This document shows, piece by piece, positions 52,522 to 60,937 of a stretch of 64,000 nucleotides of DNA (position 1 is its first letter; every line of letters begins with the position of its first letter). Origin of the DNA: Taibaiella lutea (GTDB lineage: Bacteria > Bacteroidota > Bacteroidia > Chitinophagales > Chitinophagaceae); assembly GCF_008629695.1 (NCBI RefSeq), contig NZ_VWSH01000004.1:186001-250000 (forward strand), given 5' to 3'. The notes beneath the pieces were generated by a model. The model saw only the letters and a list, made by a program, of their open reading frames with translations. It was not told the origin of the DNA and searched no databases. Both the position numbers and the translations under genes were made by a program.

Positions 52522-52825
52522 TTTATCTGAATACCTTTCAGCGAAATGTGTTTGATAATTCATTCCATAACCTGCTTTCAAATACAATATTTGTAAGTTC
52601 CTTTAGGGAATGATACAACACAGTTTTATGCCTGAAAACATTTATTTTATACATTCTTGGACACACAATAACAACATCTGCAAGGATTAACATTTTCTTC
52701 CGGCTGTATATAAAAATTTGAATTTCATTTTATTAAAATGATTCTCTACCTTTCGCTAATTAATTCTCATCCTTGCCAGGCTGAACCATATAACTAACCG
52801 CTTATTTAGATTGTATCTTTCAACT
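52522..52825. other. Intergenic region upstream of the stressosome operon
   Basis: A 304-bp A/T-rich spacer between the tRNA-Leu terminator and the RsbR-like gene. No gene was found. A TACCTTTC box (52747-52754) could be a -7 element but its spacing to the nearest TTTG is 26 bp, so the promoter is not clear. Confidence 0.55.
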
Positions 52826-53686
52826 ATGCCAACCAAAACATACCAATTGCTACAAAAAAAGAAAAAGAGTATCCTTGAACTCTGGATGAAGAACCAACTT
52901 TCAGATGAAGGATTGCGCGAAGACCTTATCAGTAACGAGGAATTACGAAGCCAGTCTGATGAACTGGTCACCGCATTGGTTGGTAATCTTTCTGCCGAAA
53001 ATTTCTCTGATCTCAACTCTGATGAGTGGAGTCCGGTTATAGAGATTCTCGGAGGAATAGCTATCACAAGGGCACGCCAGGGCTTCAGTCCGCGTGAAAC
53101 TGGTAATTTTGTTTTCTCATTGAAAGAAGCTTTACTACAAGTATTGCAGGATGAGATTAAGACTGATCCTATGATGTTGTTTCAGGAAAGCATGAAGATC
53201 AGCCGCATTATGGATAACCTTAGCGTGGTGACTTTTGAAACATTTATCAAAGGCCGTGAAGAAGTGATCCTTCGTCAGACAGATGAGATAACAGAAATAT
53301 CTACGCCGGTAATCCGTGTATGGACCGGTATTCTTGCCTTGCCTATCATTGGTACGCTTGATAGTGCACGTACACAGGTGGTAATGGAAAACCTGCTGCA
53401 GGAAATTGTGGAAACAGGCTCCAGCATTGCTATCCTTGATATTTCCGGTGTTCCTGCTGTAGATTCACTGGTGGCGCAGCACCTGATCAAAACGGTCAGC
53501 GCTACCCGTTTAATGGGGGCGGAATGTATTATCAGTGGCATCAGGCCTGAAATTGCTCAGACCGTGGTTCATCTTGGTATTGATCTTTCCAATATCATTA
53601 CGAAAGCGACCCTTGCAAGTGCTCTGGCTTATGCTTTTCAGGTAATGCGCTTGGAAGTTAGAAAAGTTAATTCAATTCAAAAATAA
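52826..53686 (+). CDS. RsbR-like stressosome scaffold/sensor with STAS domain
   Basis: 286 residues. The N-terminal half (about 5-145) looks like the helical RsbRD-type sensor domain; the C-terminal STAS domain begins near ISTPVIRVWTGILALPIIG. The STAS core has IAILDISGVPAVDSLVAQHLIKTVSATRLMG. Ser214 in VDSLVAQ occupies the position of the phosphorylated Thr205 of B. subtilis RsbR, and Ser180 (GTLDSARTQ) is near the Thr171 position. RsbR paralogues form the large stressosome core together with RsbS and hold RsbT until stress. The ATG at 52826 is used; an in-frame TTG at 52811 is unlikely. First gene of the five-gene operon; rsbS starts 13 bp downstream. Confidence 0.85.
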   Translation: MPTKTYQLLQKKKKSILELWMKNQLSDEGLREDLISNEELRSQSDELVTALVGNLSAENFSDLNSDEWSPVIEILGGIAITRARQGFSPRETGNFVFSLKEALLQVLQDEIKTDPMMLFQESMKISRIMDNLSVVTFETFIKGREEVILRQTDEITEISTPVIRVWTGILALPIIGTLDSARTQVVMENLLQEIVETGSSIAILDISGVPAVDSLVAQHLIKTVSATRLMGAECIISGIRPEIAQTVVHLGIDLSNIITKATLASALAYAFQVMRLEVRKVNSIQK

Positions 53687-53699
53687 TTAAAGATATACC

Positions 53700-54110
53700 A
53701 TGGATAGAATTCCTATTCTTCGGATGGGGGCCTTTTTGCTGGTCACTATTCAGGTAGATCTGTACGATCGACTCGCGCTTACGCTCGAATCGGATTTGGT
53801 ACAGATGGTGAACAAAACAGGCGCAAAAGGAGTATTGATAGATATTTCGGCGGTTTCAATAGTAGACTCATTCATGGGGCGCATTATCGGGAATATTGCC
53901 AGCATGTCCAGAATCCTGGATGCAGCCACAGTAGTAGTAGGTATGCAGCCTGCTGTTGCCATAACGCTTATTGAACTCGGCTTGCCGCTTAAAGGTGTAC
54001 ATACAGCACTGGATATGGAAAAAGGAATGAATTTACTAAAATCAATGATTCATATTCCTCAAGAGGATGACGACCAAGACCTCACTACTGATGATTCTAT
54101 CGCTGAGTAA
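53700..54110 (+). CDS. RsbS-like STAS-domain antagonist
   Basis: 136 residues. It is a single STAS domain with LIDISAVSIVDSFMGRIIGNIASM; Ser57 is in the VDSF position of RsbS Ser59, which is phosphorylated by RsbT to release the switch. AATVVVGMQPAVAITLIELGL corresponds to the STAS helix region. The C-terminal tail is acidic (QEDDDQDLTTDDSIAE), a feature not usual in RsbS, and its coding region overlaps the RsbT-like gene by 20 bp (or 44 bp, if an earlier start is used). It is coupled to the RsbR-like gene 13 bp upstream. Confidence 0.87.
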   Translation: MDRIPILRMGAFLLVTIQVDLYDRLALTLESDLVQMVNKTGAKGVLIDISAVSIVDSFMGRIIGNIASMSRILDAATVVVGMQPAVAITLIELGLPLKGVHTALDMEKGMNLLKSMIHIPQEDDDQDLTTDDSIAE

Positions 54111-54504
54111 AGACAACATCCAGATTGTCAGAGAACAGGATTCGGTCTTTCTCAAAAACCGGGTTAAAGAAGTTGCCGTCAAGATTAAAATGGGCCTTGT
54201 TAACCAGACCCGTCTTATTACGGCCGCCAGCGAACTGGTAAGGAATATGCTGCGCTATGCCAATGGCGGTAATTGCCTTATCGAAATCGTATCGAGCGGT
54301 AAGATAAATGGAGTAAGGCTGACTTTCAGTGATAAAGGTCCCGGCATTCCGGATATTACTGCCGCTATGCGCGATGGGTTTTCCACCGGCAAAAGTCTTG
54401 GATTAGGGTTACCCGGCACAAAACGTCTGGTCAATGAATTTGAAATAAAAAGTAAAGTAGGGGAAGGTACACAGGTTACGATATTGAAATGGGCAAATGG
54501 TTGA
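54091..54504 (+). CDS. RsbT-like anti-sigma-type serine kinase
   Basis: About 137 residues of the GHKL ATPase fold. N box SELVRNMLRYANG (Glu and Asn for Mg-ATP), G1 box SDKGPGIPD and G2 box GLGLGLPGTKRL are intact, so it should be an active kinase. In Bacillus RsbT phosphorylates RsbR and RsbS and, once released, activates the phosphatase RsbU. The start at 54091 was chosen by alignment to RsbT length (133 residues in B. subtilis); an ATG at 54067 would add 8 residues. It overlaps the following kinase-phosphatase gene by 8 bp. Confidence 0.87.
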   Translation: MILSLSKDNIQIVREQDSVFLKNRVKEVAVKIKMGLVNQTRLITAASELVRNMLRYANGGNCLIEIVSSGKINGVRLTFSDKGPGIPDITAAMRDGFSTGKSLGLGLPGTKRLVNEFEIKSKVGEGTQVTILKWANG

Positions 54505-55507
54505 CGCAACACATATTAGCTTTACCGCAAATGACAGAAGCTATTTTTCACTTATAAAAAAAGAAATCCGGAGACTTGCTACAGAATCCGGAATGAAACC
54601 CGGACGTATCAATGAGTTGGATCTGATTGCGGCCGAAATGACTTCAAACCTGTATAAGTACAGCGATGACGGCGAAATACTTGTTGGCGTATTTGCCAAT
54701 GGCGACAATCCTTACGTGGAACTCATTAGTCTGGATAAAGGCCCCGGAATGATTAACCCGGGGAAAATGATGCAAGACGGTATATCTACCTCCAATACAC
54801 TGGGACATGGGCTTGGCAGTATGAAAAGACTGTCTGATACTTTTGAAATCTATTCTCAGATAGGCTGGGGAACTATTGTAATGAGCAGAGTGTATAGCAA
54901 ACCTGAAAAAGCAGGAACTAAAAAAGACATCATTATACGTCCTATCGTAGTTTGCAAGCCGGGAGAAACCGTAAGCGGAGATGGTTTTGTGTACAAAAGG
55001 ACAGACAAGTATATAAAATTTATGCTCGCAGATGGTTTGGGACATGGGCCGGAAGCGAACAAAGCAGTGAATGAAGCAGTTGCTGCATTCAAAGTTTTTC
55101 CTGATTACAGCCCTTCTGAAACCTTACGTTTTATTCATGCCAATATAAAAAAAACAAGAGGGGCCGTTATCAATATTACAGGTTATGAGTTCGAATCAAA
55201 AAAATGGACTTCATCAGGCGTAGGTAATATCTTTTTGAGAGTCAACGGACCGATAACTGTAAAAAATCATATGTCTTATAATGGAATTGTAGGCCATAAT
55301 ATTCCCTCGACGATTAATGATCAGGTTTATCCTGGTGATCAGTTTAACCAGATTATGTTATGTTCTGATGGAATTAAGACACGCATTGACCTGACACGGC
55401 ACCCGCAAATGTATAAATACGATGCAGCTGTTTTAGCTGCGGTAATATACAAAGATTATGCACGCAGAAACGACGATATGTCAATAGTAATAGCAAAACT
55501 GAAATGA
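54497..55507 (+). CDS. Fused RsbT-like kinase and PP2C/SpoIIE-type phosphatase
   Basis: 336 residues. The N-terminal domain (about 1-135) is a GHKL ATPase with an N box (AAEMTSNLYKYS: Glu47, Asn51), G1 (SLDKGPGM, Asp80) and G2 (LGHGLGSMKRL). The C-terminal half (about 145-336) is an RsbX/SpoIIE-like PP2C phosphatase with acidic motifs ADGLGHGPEA (Asp179), MLCSDGIKT (Asp291) and RRNDDMSIVIAKLK. It thus combines the functions of RsbT/W-like kinase and RsbX-like phosphatase in one chain, likely acting on the RsbR/RsbS-like STAS proteins. It overlaps both neighbours (8 bp and 4 bp ATGA). Both active sites look intact. Confidence 0.86.
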   Translation: MVDATHISFTANDRSYFSLIKKEIRRLATESGMKPGRINELDLIAAEMTSNLYKYSDDGEILVGVFANGDNPYVELISLDKGPGMINPGKMMQDGISTSNTLGHGLGSMKRLSDTFEIYSQIGWGTIVMSRVYSKPEKAGTKKDIIIRPIVVCKPGETVSGDGFVYKRTDKYIKFMLADGLGHGPEANKAVNEAVAAFKVFPDYSPSETLRFIHANIKKTRGAVINITGYEFESKKWTSSGVGNIFLRVNGPITVKNHMSYNGIVGHNIPSTINDQVYPGDQFNQIMLCSDGIKTRIDLTRHPQMYKYDAAVLAAVIYKDYARRNDDMSIVIAKLK

Positions 55508-56697
55508 CAAACATTATAAAGGTATCGCTGGAAAATGAAATGGACCTTGTTCTGGCCCACAGAAAATCCATGAAAGTAGCAGAGCGGTTGGGGCTTACTA
55601 TTGCAACACAGACTACTTTTGCTACTGCCGTTTCTGAAATAGCACGGACGGTAATTGAACATACCGATAATGGAGAATTGAATATTTGTGTGGAGCAATA
55701 TAAACAACGATACAGTTTAATTGCTTCCGTTGCGTTTGAAAATACAATCAGGTTTACCAATGAAGATGCAGGTTATTACTATGCGCAAAAACTCGTTCCC
55801 GAATTCCGATTGATAGAATCTGAAACAGGCAATACCATCGAAATGAAGATAGGGATGCCACGTTCTCTGAGGTTGGATCCCGTTAAGCTTGCAACATTGG
55901 TAAAATACTTTGAAGAAGAAGAGCCTCTCAATGCTTATGAAGAGATCAAACAACGAAACTATTCCCTGAATAAAATTGCTCAGGAAAAAGAAGAAGAGCT
56001 TCGTCAGTCAAAAATAATTGATGAAAAGAAAACTGAATTTATTTCCATTGCCAGTCATGAAATAAAAACGCCTATCACCATTATAAAGGCTTATACACAG
56101 ATTGCACTTACACTCGGTGATCAATGCAGTGAAGATGTGAGAGAGTTTTTAACTAAAGTCGATTTTCAGACCACAAAATTGCTATCATTGGTTCAGCAGT
56201 TGCTGGATGTTTCAAAGATGGAAAACGGCAACTTTGCCTATACAAAAGAACCTGTTTCGTTGAACGGCTTTATTATAGAAATGGAAGCCGTCCTTAAAAA
56301 TATCGTGCCGCATCATCAGATCATTGTTAACCTGAGTAATGATTATACCGTTTTCATTGATAAAATAAGAATGGAACAAGTATTCTCTAACATTATTGTT
56401 AATGCCGCAAAATATTCTGATAAGCATACTGACATCATCATCACGGGAAATGTAACTCAGGATGGTTTTGTGAAAATTGGCTTTACAGATCAGGGTATCG
56501 GCATGACATCGGGCAGTATGGAATCTATTTTCAAGAAATTTTACCGCGATAAAGATGTCATGACAACACATTCCGGATTAGGAATGGGTTTATATATTAC
56601 CTCCAAAATCATAAGAGATCACGGCGGCGAAATATGGGCGGAGAGTACGGAAGGCATCGGTTCAACTTTCTACATTACCATACCTGTAGCAGAATAA
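55504..56697 (+). CDS. Histidine kinase with degenerate RsbT-like N-terminal domain
   Basis: 397 residues, no membrane segments. Residues about 1-130 look like an RsbT-type GHKL domain: TTFATAVSEIARTVIEHTDNGELNI is a degenerate N box with Thr49 in place of the Mg-binding Asn, and no G1 DxGxG is present. A coiled helix (145-170) leads to the DHp box SIASHEIKTPITIIKAY with His185, then a true HATPase domain: IVNAAKYSDKH, TDQGIGMTSGS and SGLGMGLYITSKII. The first domain probably binds STAS partners rather than ATP. The kinase would pass the stressosome state to a response regulator elsewhere. It starts within the stop of the previous gene (ATGA). Confidence 0.85.
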   Translation: MTNIIKVSLENEMDLVLAHRKSMKVAERLGLTIATQTTFATAVSEIARTVIEHTDNGELNICVEQYKQRYSLIASVAFENTIRFTNEDAGYYYAQKLVPEFRLIESETGNTIEMKIGMPRSLRLDPVKLATLVKYFEEEEPLNAYEEIKQRNYSLNKIAQEKEEELRQSKIIDEKKTEFISIASHEIKTPITIIKAYTQIALTLGDQCSEDVREFLTKVDFQTTKLLSLVQQLLDVSKMENGNFAYTKEPVSLNGFIIEMEAVLKNIVPHHQIIVNLSNDYTVFIDKIRMEQVFSNIIVNAAKYSDKHTDIIITGNVTQDGFVKIGFTDQGIGMTSGSMESIFKKFYRDKDVMTTHSGLGMGLYITSKIIRDHGGEIWAESTEGIGSTFYITIPVAE

Positions 56698-57283
56698 TCC
56701 ACTAAAGATTATATGAAATAGACAGGAATAAACCCTGTCCAATAATGATTTCAAATCCTATCTGTTTTGATACATATAGAGCCTGATTTTGTATCTGGCT
56801 ATTCAACTATAGGTGTTGACATACTGCTTAAAACGTTCTCTAAAAGTCCTGAAAGGGCGAAAGAGAACAGGATAGGGTGAAGCCTTATCCAATAATAATT
56901 CTGTAAAACCCTGTCCTCTGATTGCATTTCAGGAACCTATGAGGTTTTCAAAACCTCATAGGTTTAATTAGACGCCTAAGTTAATAACATAAAGAAAACC
57001 CCTTCCGTTGATTATACGCCTCTCTACCAGCCCTGAAAGGGCGAAAGAGAACAGGATAGGGTGAAACCCTATCCTCTAATAATTAGACACAACCCTATTC
57101 GCTGATTTATTTCAGTAAACCTATGAGGTTTTCAAAACCTCACAGGTTTAATTACTGTACACACTCCCTCTCTACCAGCCCTTAAAGGGCGAAAGAAAAT
57201 AGGATAGGGTGCAACCCTATCCTATAATAATTGGGTAAAACCCTATCCTGTTGTTGTTCCTGCCGCTTAAATATTTGTTCGGT
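56698..57283. repeat. Cluster of alternating palindromic repeats
   Basis: No gene was found in this 586-bp spacer. It holds three copies of a ~56-bp element (ccctgaaagggcgaaagagaacaggatagggt... then an ATCCT arm and aataataatt) at about 56845-56900, 57029-57084 and 57177-57232. Two AACCTATGAGGTTTT palindromes lie at 56934-56964 and 57117-57149, so the order is element-palindrome-element-palindrome-element. The GCCCTGAAAGGGC hairpin is shared with 6044-6056 and 62485-62497. It fits REPIN-like intergenic clusters rather than CRISPR: spacers are not unique sequences of constant length. Confidence 0.8.
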
Positions 57284-58438
57284 TTATTTTGTAGGATGTA
57301 TTTTTTTCTTCTTTTTCCTGCCACGCCAAATCATAAAACCCGTAACCGGCATACTCGCACAAATAAGGCTGGCACAGAAAGCCATTATCTTACCCGGCAA
57401 TCCTAATACAGCGCCGACATGTATATCGTAATTCATACGTTGCAGCTTCTGCGCAGCGCTTGCATCTTTTTTCAGGCCGTAAGCATGTTTCACCGGAATT
57501 TCCTTCAGGGTATTCTGGTCATAATAAATATAGTCTGATTTCCAGTAAGTATTGCCATCGGGATTCATGGCAATCTCAAGCGCAGCAATGGAATCTTCGG
57601 GTATATGCACCTCAATAATTCCGGGAAACCCGGGTTGTTTTTGATTCGTAAGCTTCCACACTTTATCAATAAGAGGCTCCGATGCATTTACGGCAGTATA
57701 AGGTTTTGCAGATTGCGGCATGCTGAATTTAATTTCCGCTTTCCCGCCGGAGCTGACCCAGTAAACCGTTTTTGAAAACCATTGAAAACCCATCACCAAT
57801 CCTGACAGCGCAATGAAAATGATTATCCAGCTCATGTAAAAGCCAAGTACATTGTGCAAGTCATAATTCGTACGCTTCCGGCTTGCTTTCCATTTTACAC
57901 TGAACCTTTGCTTTCTTGCAGCCTTGTTTCTCGGCCACCATAGAATAATGCCCGATATCAATAATATTACAAAAATCAGGGTTGCAGATGCTACAATGGG
58001 CTGCCCTATATTTTCAGGTAATAAAAGATAATAATGAATACCGATTACAATCCTGAAAAAATCACGGCTCATGTCTTTTACCTTCAAAACCTTGCCTGTA
58101 TAGGGATCGAGGTAAACAAGATAATAGTAGGAAGGATCGCCATTGTAAAAAGATGCAACGGCGCTTTTGCCTTGTTGGTAAGAAATGCTGTGCAGTTTTT
58201 TACCGGGCAATGTTTTTACGGCAATAGCCTGTATCTGTGATGGGGGATAATAAGATGCCGGCTGTACTGCTGTGAATCTGTAAGATTGGGTTGCATCTTC
58301 TATTTCCCGTTGAAAGGCGAGCATGCAGCCCGTTATGCCCAAAATGCAAACAATAATGCCACTTGCAAGCCCCAGAATCAAATGCAGCTTACCTGTCAGC
58401 TTTTTGAAGGTTCTGTTATTGGTTTTCTTTTGAGACAT
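57284..58438 (-). CDS. PepSY-associated TM protein (iron-siderophore reductase-like)
   Basis: 384 residues with four membrane helices: about 18-40 (LHLILGLASGIIVCILGITGCMLAF), 140-165, 198-218 and 355-375. Two PepSY-like periplasmic parts and His-containing helices (GIHYYLLLPENIG, NYDLHNVLGFYMSW, MNYDIHVGAVLGL) are typical of the family, in which paired His may bind heme. The C-terminal tail is Lys-rich. These proteins are often encoded next to siderophore receptors and may reduce ferric siderophores after uptake. It is immediately downstream of a TonB-dependent siderophore receptor on the same strand. Confidence 0.85.
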   Translation of the reverse strand: MSQKKTNNRTFKKLTGKLHLILGLASGIIVCILGITGCMLAFQREIEDATQSYRFTAVQPASYYPPSQIQAIAVKTLPGKKLHSISYQQGKSAVASFYNGDPSYYYLVYLDPYTGKVLKVKDMSRDFFRIVIGIHYYLLLPENIGQPIVASATLIFVILLISGIILWWPRNKAARKQRFSVKWKASRKRTNYDLHNVLGFYMSWIIIFIALSGLVMGFQWFSKTVYWVSSGGKAEIKFSMPQSAKPYTAVNASEPLIDKVWKLTNQKQPGFPGIIEVHIPEDSIAALEIAMNPDGNTYWKSDYIYYDQNTLKEIPVKHAYGLKKDASAAQKLQRMNYDIHVGAVLGLPGKIMAFCASLICASMPVTGFMIWRGRKKKKKIHPTK

Positions 58439-58463
58439 GAATATGATTGTTTGAATGTTGGCA

Positions 58464-58495
58464 AAACGCTATAAGGACAATGCCTTATAGCGTTT
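58464..58495 (-). terminator. Hairpin between the TonB receptor and PepSY genes
   Basis: AAACGCTATAAGG and complement CCTTATAGCGTTT, followed on the minus strand by TTTTG. It could attenuate transcription from the receptor gene into the PepSY gene. Confidence 0.55.
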
Positions 58496-58534
58496 CATGA
58501 ATTAAAATTACAAAATGGCTGCGAATGGCATTCC

Positions 58535-60937
58535 TTAAAATCTGTAAGTAACGCCCATTCTCCAGTTGCGTCCTGCCTCTGCCTGCCAGTAATAATAAGC
58601 GGCATAAGCAGCGCCGGAGTAAAGATATTTATCGGTAATATTGAATATATCGGCACTTACACGCACTTTTCCTTTTTCATAGAATAAGCCGCCATCCAAT
58701 CTGAAATACGTAGGAAGATTATTCGTTCCCGTACCGCCCCAGGTCCATGTTGAGCGATCTGCCATATAGCTTGCGCCGCCTGAAATGCCCAGGCCATTCA
58801 ATACGCCATCCATGATTTTATAGTTCAGCCATGCATTTGCAGTATGTTTTGCAAAACCAGGCACTACAGTTCCTACATTTGCTTCAGTAAGATCTTTCGT
58901 GATTTTAGAATCGGTATAAGCATAGTTGGCCGTTAATGTAAGGCCTCTTACTATTTCACCACGTATGTCAAACTCAATACCTTGTGTCTTTGTCTGGCCG
59001 AACTCGATAGAATACCTTCCTGTAGGATCAGATGGATCGCCTGCAACTGCATTGTTTTTCAGGATGCGGTAAACAGAAAGGCATGTATTCCATTTGCCAT
59101 CCATCCAGTCTCTTTTAATACCTATTTCCATATTGTCGCCGGTAAGCGGCTTAACGGTAGAGCCGTCTTTTTTGATGCCGCTCTGAGGAACAAAAGCCTG
59201 ATCATATAAAGCGTAAGCGGAAGTCGCTTTATCAATGGAATAGCTCAGGCCTATACGCGGCGTGAACTTCTTGGCTTCCGTAACCGTGTTGTAATCGTTG
59301 TTTTTTACATAAGTATAACGTCCGGCAATTGTAAGGCGCAATCTGTTTTCAAAGAATGCCAGTTCATCCTGCACATAAGCGGAAGCATACGATTGGTTTA
59401 CCATGCCGTAAATGCCTGCACGCTGTACCAATGACATCGATTCTCTTCTTAGCCTGAACTGATCGGAATGGTATCCGTTCGACGGATTGCCGTAAGTCGG
59501 ATTGTTTACATCAAAGGGACTTTCGTAAGTATCTAAGTTGAAACCATCATTCCAGTCCGCAATATATTCCTTATCGCCCGCGTCGATGCCTGCAAGGATA
59601 CGCTGATGTACGGCTCCTGTCTGAATATTACCGTTCAGGTAAACCTGTCCGAACTTCATGATATTGGATGCATCCCAGATGGAAACGTTCCTGATAACCT
59701 TGCCGTCAGCGCCTACGGCAGGCACGGTTATATTCCCCAAGCTATCTGTAAGGTCTGCACCTGTCCACATAGAGCTACCCACCTGCTGATAATTGAAATA
59801 AGAAAGCTGTGCAGTCAGTTTCCAGTCATCATTGAATTTATGTTGCAGGTTCAGGTTGATGTTATGGTCGTTTACAGTTGTAGGGTCAAGGCCCGGATCT
59901 GCTAACGTAAAGTTGCGGGGCAGTTTGGCATAACCGTTTGTTGCAAAAACATAGTAAGTACCTACGTTCGACATTTTTGCATGCTGGAAAATGTATTCAG
60001 CAGTGAAAGTTGTTTTATCGTCAAATTTATAAGTGATGACGGGCGCAAATCCGTAGCGGTCATTGTACTCAAATTGTCTGAATGAATTTTTTGTTTGTCC
60101 CAATACATTCAAGCGGTACAACACTTTTCCTTCCTTGTCAAATTTACCGTCCAGGTCAACGGAAGCACGATAGAAATCATAACTACCCATCATAAAGTTT
60201 GCTTCGCCTTTGGTTTCTCCGGTTGGCCTTTTCGTAACAGTATTATAGATACCGCTCGGCTCTCCGGTCGACATCATAAAGCCTGCCGGTCCTTTCACAA
60301 ATTCAACATGATCCACGAAGGCAAGGTCTTCTGTTAAAGGCCCCCAATTGGAAGTAATGTTTACGCCGTTTCTGAAAGCTGCAAGGCGGGAACCGCGTGC
60401 ATTGATGCGCGCATACATATCGCCCCAGTGTTCCAGCATCGTTGCACCGCTTACATTGCGTATAACACCGTCGCGGAAAGTCGTAGCCATCTGGTCGGCA
60501 AGCACTTTGCCGGTTATGATTTGTATATTCTGTGGCGTTTCCAACACGGGTGTTTCGATTCTTAGACTGTTGGATGGCGTATTGCTTACATATTGGTTAC
60601 GCGTATCGCCGATAACGATTTCATCCAAATCCGTATTGCTTTTGCTCAGATAGATATCAGCCACTTCAATTGTCTTATCCTCGCTTACCGTAATATCAAC
60701 AGTTTTGTTTTTGATGCCTGCACCGTGAATGGTAATCGTATGTTTACCGGGAGTAGCATCTATAATAAAGACGCCGTCATTGTCCGTAGTTACTTCGTCG
60801 GCATTATCCAACGTTATCACAACTTGCGTAGCAGGCAGGCCGTCATGCCTTAAAACTCTTCCTTTCACCTCGCCCGATTGTGCAGATGCTGCCAGTGAGA
60901 GGAGGGATGCTCCAAAAATCATAAAGATTTTCTTCAT
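58535..60937 (-). CDS. TonB-dependent siderophore receptor
   Basis: 800 residues. A signal peptide (about 1-19) is followed by an Ig-like/CarboxypepD_reg-type domain (22-95, GEVKGRVLRHDGLPATQVVITLDN...GVFIIDATPGKHTITIHG). The plug (about 125-240) has VLETPQNIQIITGKVLADQMATTFRDGVIRNVSGATMLEHWGDMYARINARG, a typical siderophore-receptor plug with FVKGPAGFMMSTGEPSGIYNTVTKRP. A 22-strand-like barrel runs to the C-terminal aromatic end (GVTYRF). It imports a ferric siderophore across the outer membrane with TonB-ExbBD. The downstream PepSY gene suggests reduction. Substrate not decided. Confidence 0.93.
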   Translation of the reverse strand: MKKIFMIFGASLLSLAASAQSGEVKGRVLRHDGLPATQVVITLDNADEVTTDNDGVFIIDATPGKHTITIHGAGIKNKTVDITVSEDKTIEVADIYLSKSNTDLDEIVIGDTRNQYVSNTPSNSLRIETPVLETPQNIQIITGKVLADQMATTFRDGVIRNVSGATMLEHWGDMYARINARGSRLAAFRNGVNITSNWGPLTEDLAFVDHVEFVKGPAGFMMSTGEPSGIYNTVTKRPTGETKGEANFMMGSYDFYRASVDLDGKFDKEGKVLYRLNVLGQTKNSFRQFEYNDRYGFAPVITYKFDDKTTFTAEYIFQHAKMSNVGTYYVFATNGYAKLPRNFTLADPGLDPTTVNDHNINLNLQHKFNDDWKLTAQLSYFNYQQVGSSMWTGADLTDSLGNITVPAVGADGKVIRNVSIWDASNIMKFGQVYLNGNIQTGAVHQRILAGIDAGDKEYIADWNDGFNLDTYESPFDVNNPTYGNPSNGYHSDQFRLRRESMSLVQRAGIYGMVNQSYASAYVQDELAFFENRLRLTIAGRYTYVKNNDYNTVTEAKKFTPRIGLSYSIDKATSAYALYDQAFVPQSGIKKDGSTVKPLTGDNMEIGIKRDWMDGKWNTCLSVYRILKNNAVAGDPSDPTGRYSIEFGQTKTQGIEFDIRGEIVRGLTLTANYAYTDSKITKDLTEANVGTVVPGFAKHTANAWLNYKIMDGVLNGLGISGGASYMADRSTWTWGGTGTNNLPTYFRLDGGLFYEKGKVRVSADIFNITDKYLYSGAAYAAYYYWQAEAGRNWRMGVTYRF

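Noticed and set aside
56845-57232. CRISPR array in the 57-kb repeat block
   Set aside because: The repeats alternate with a second palindrome at irregular distances, and no cas genes are nearby.
56698-57283. A response regulator gene for the stressosome kinase
   Set aside because: No receiver-domain frame exists here; the region is repeats only, and the next gene is on the opposite strand and unrelated.
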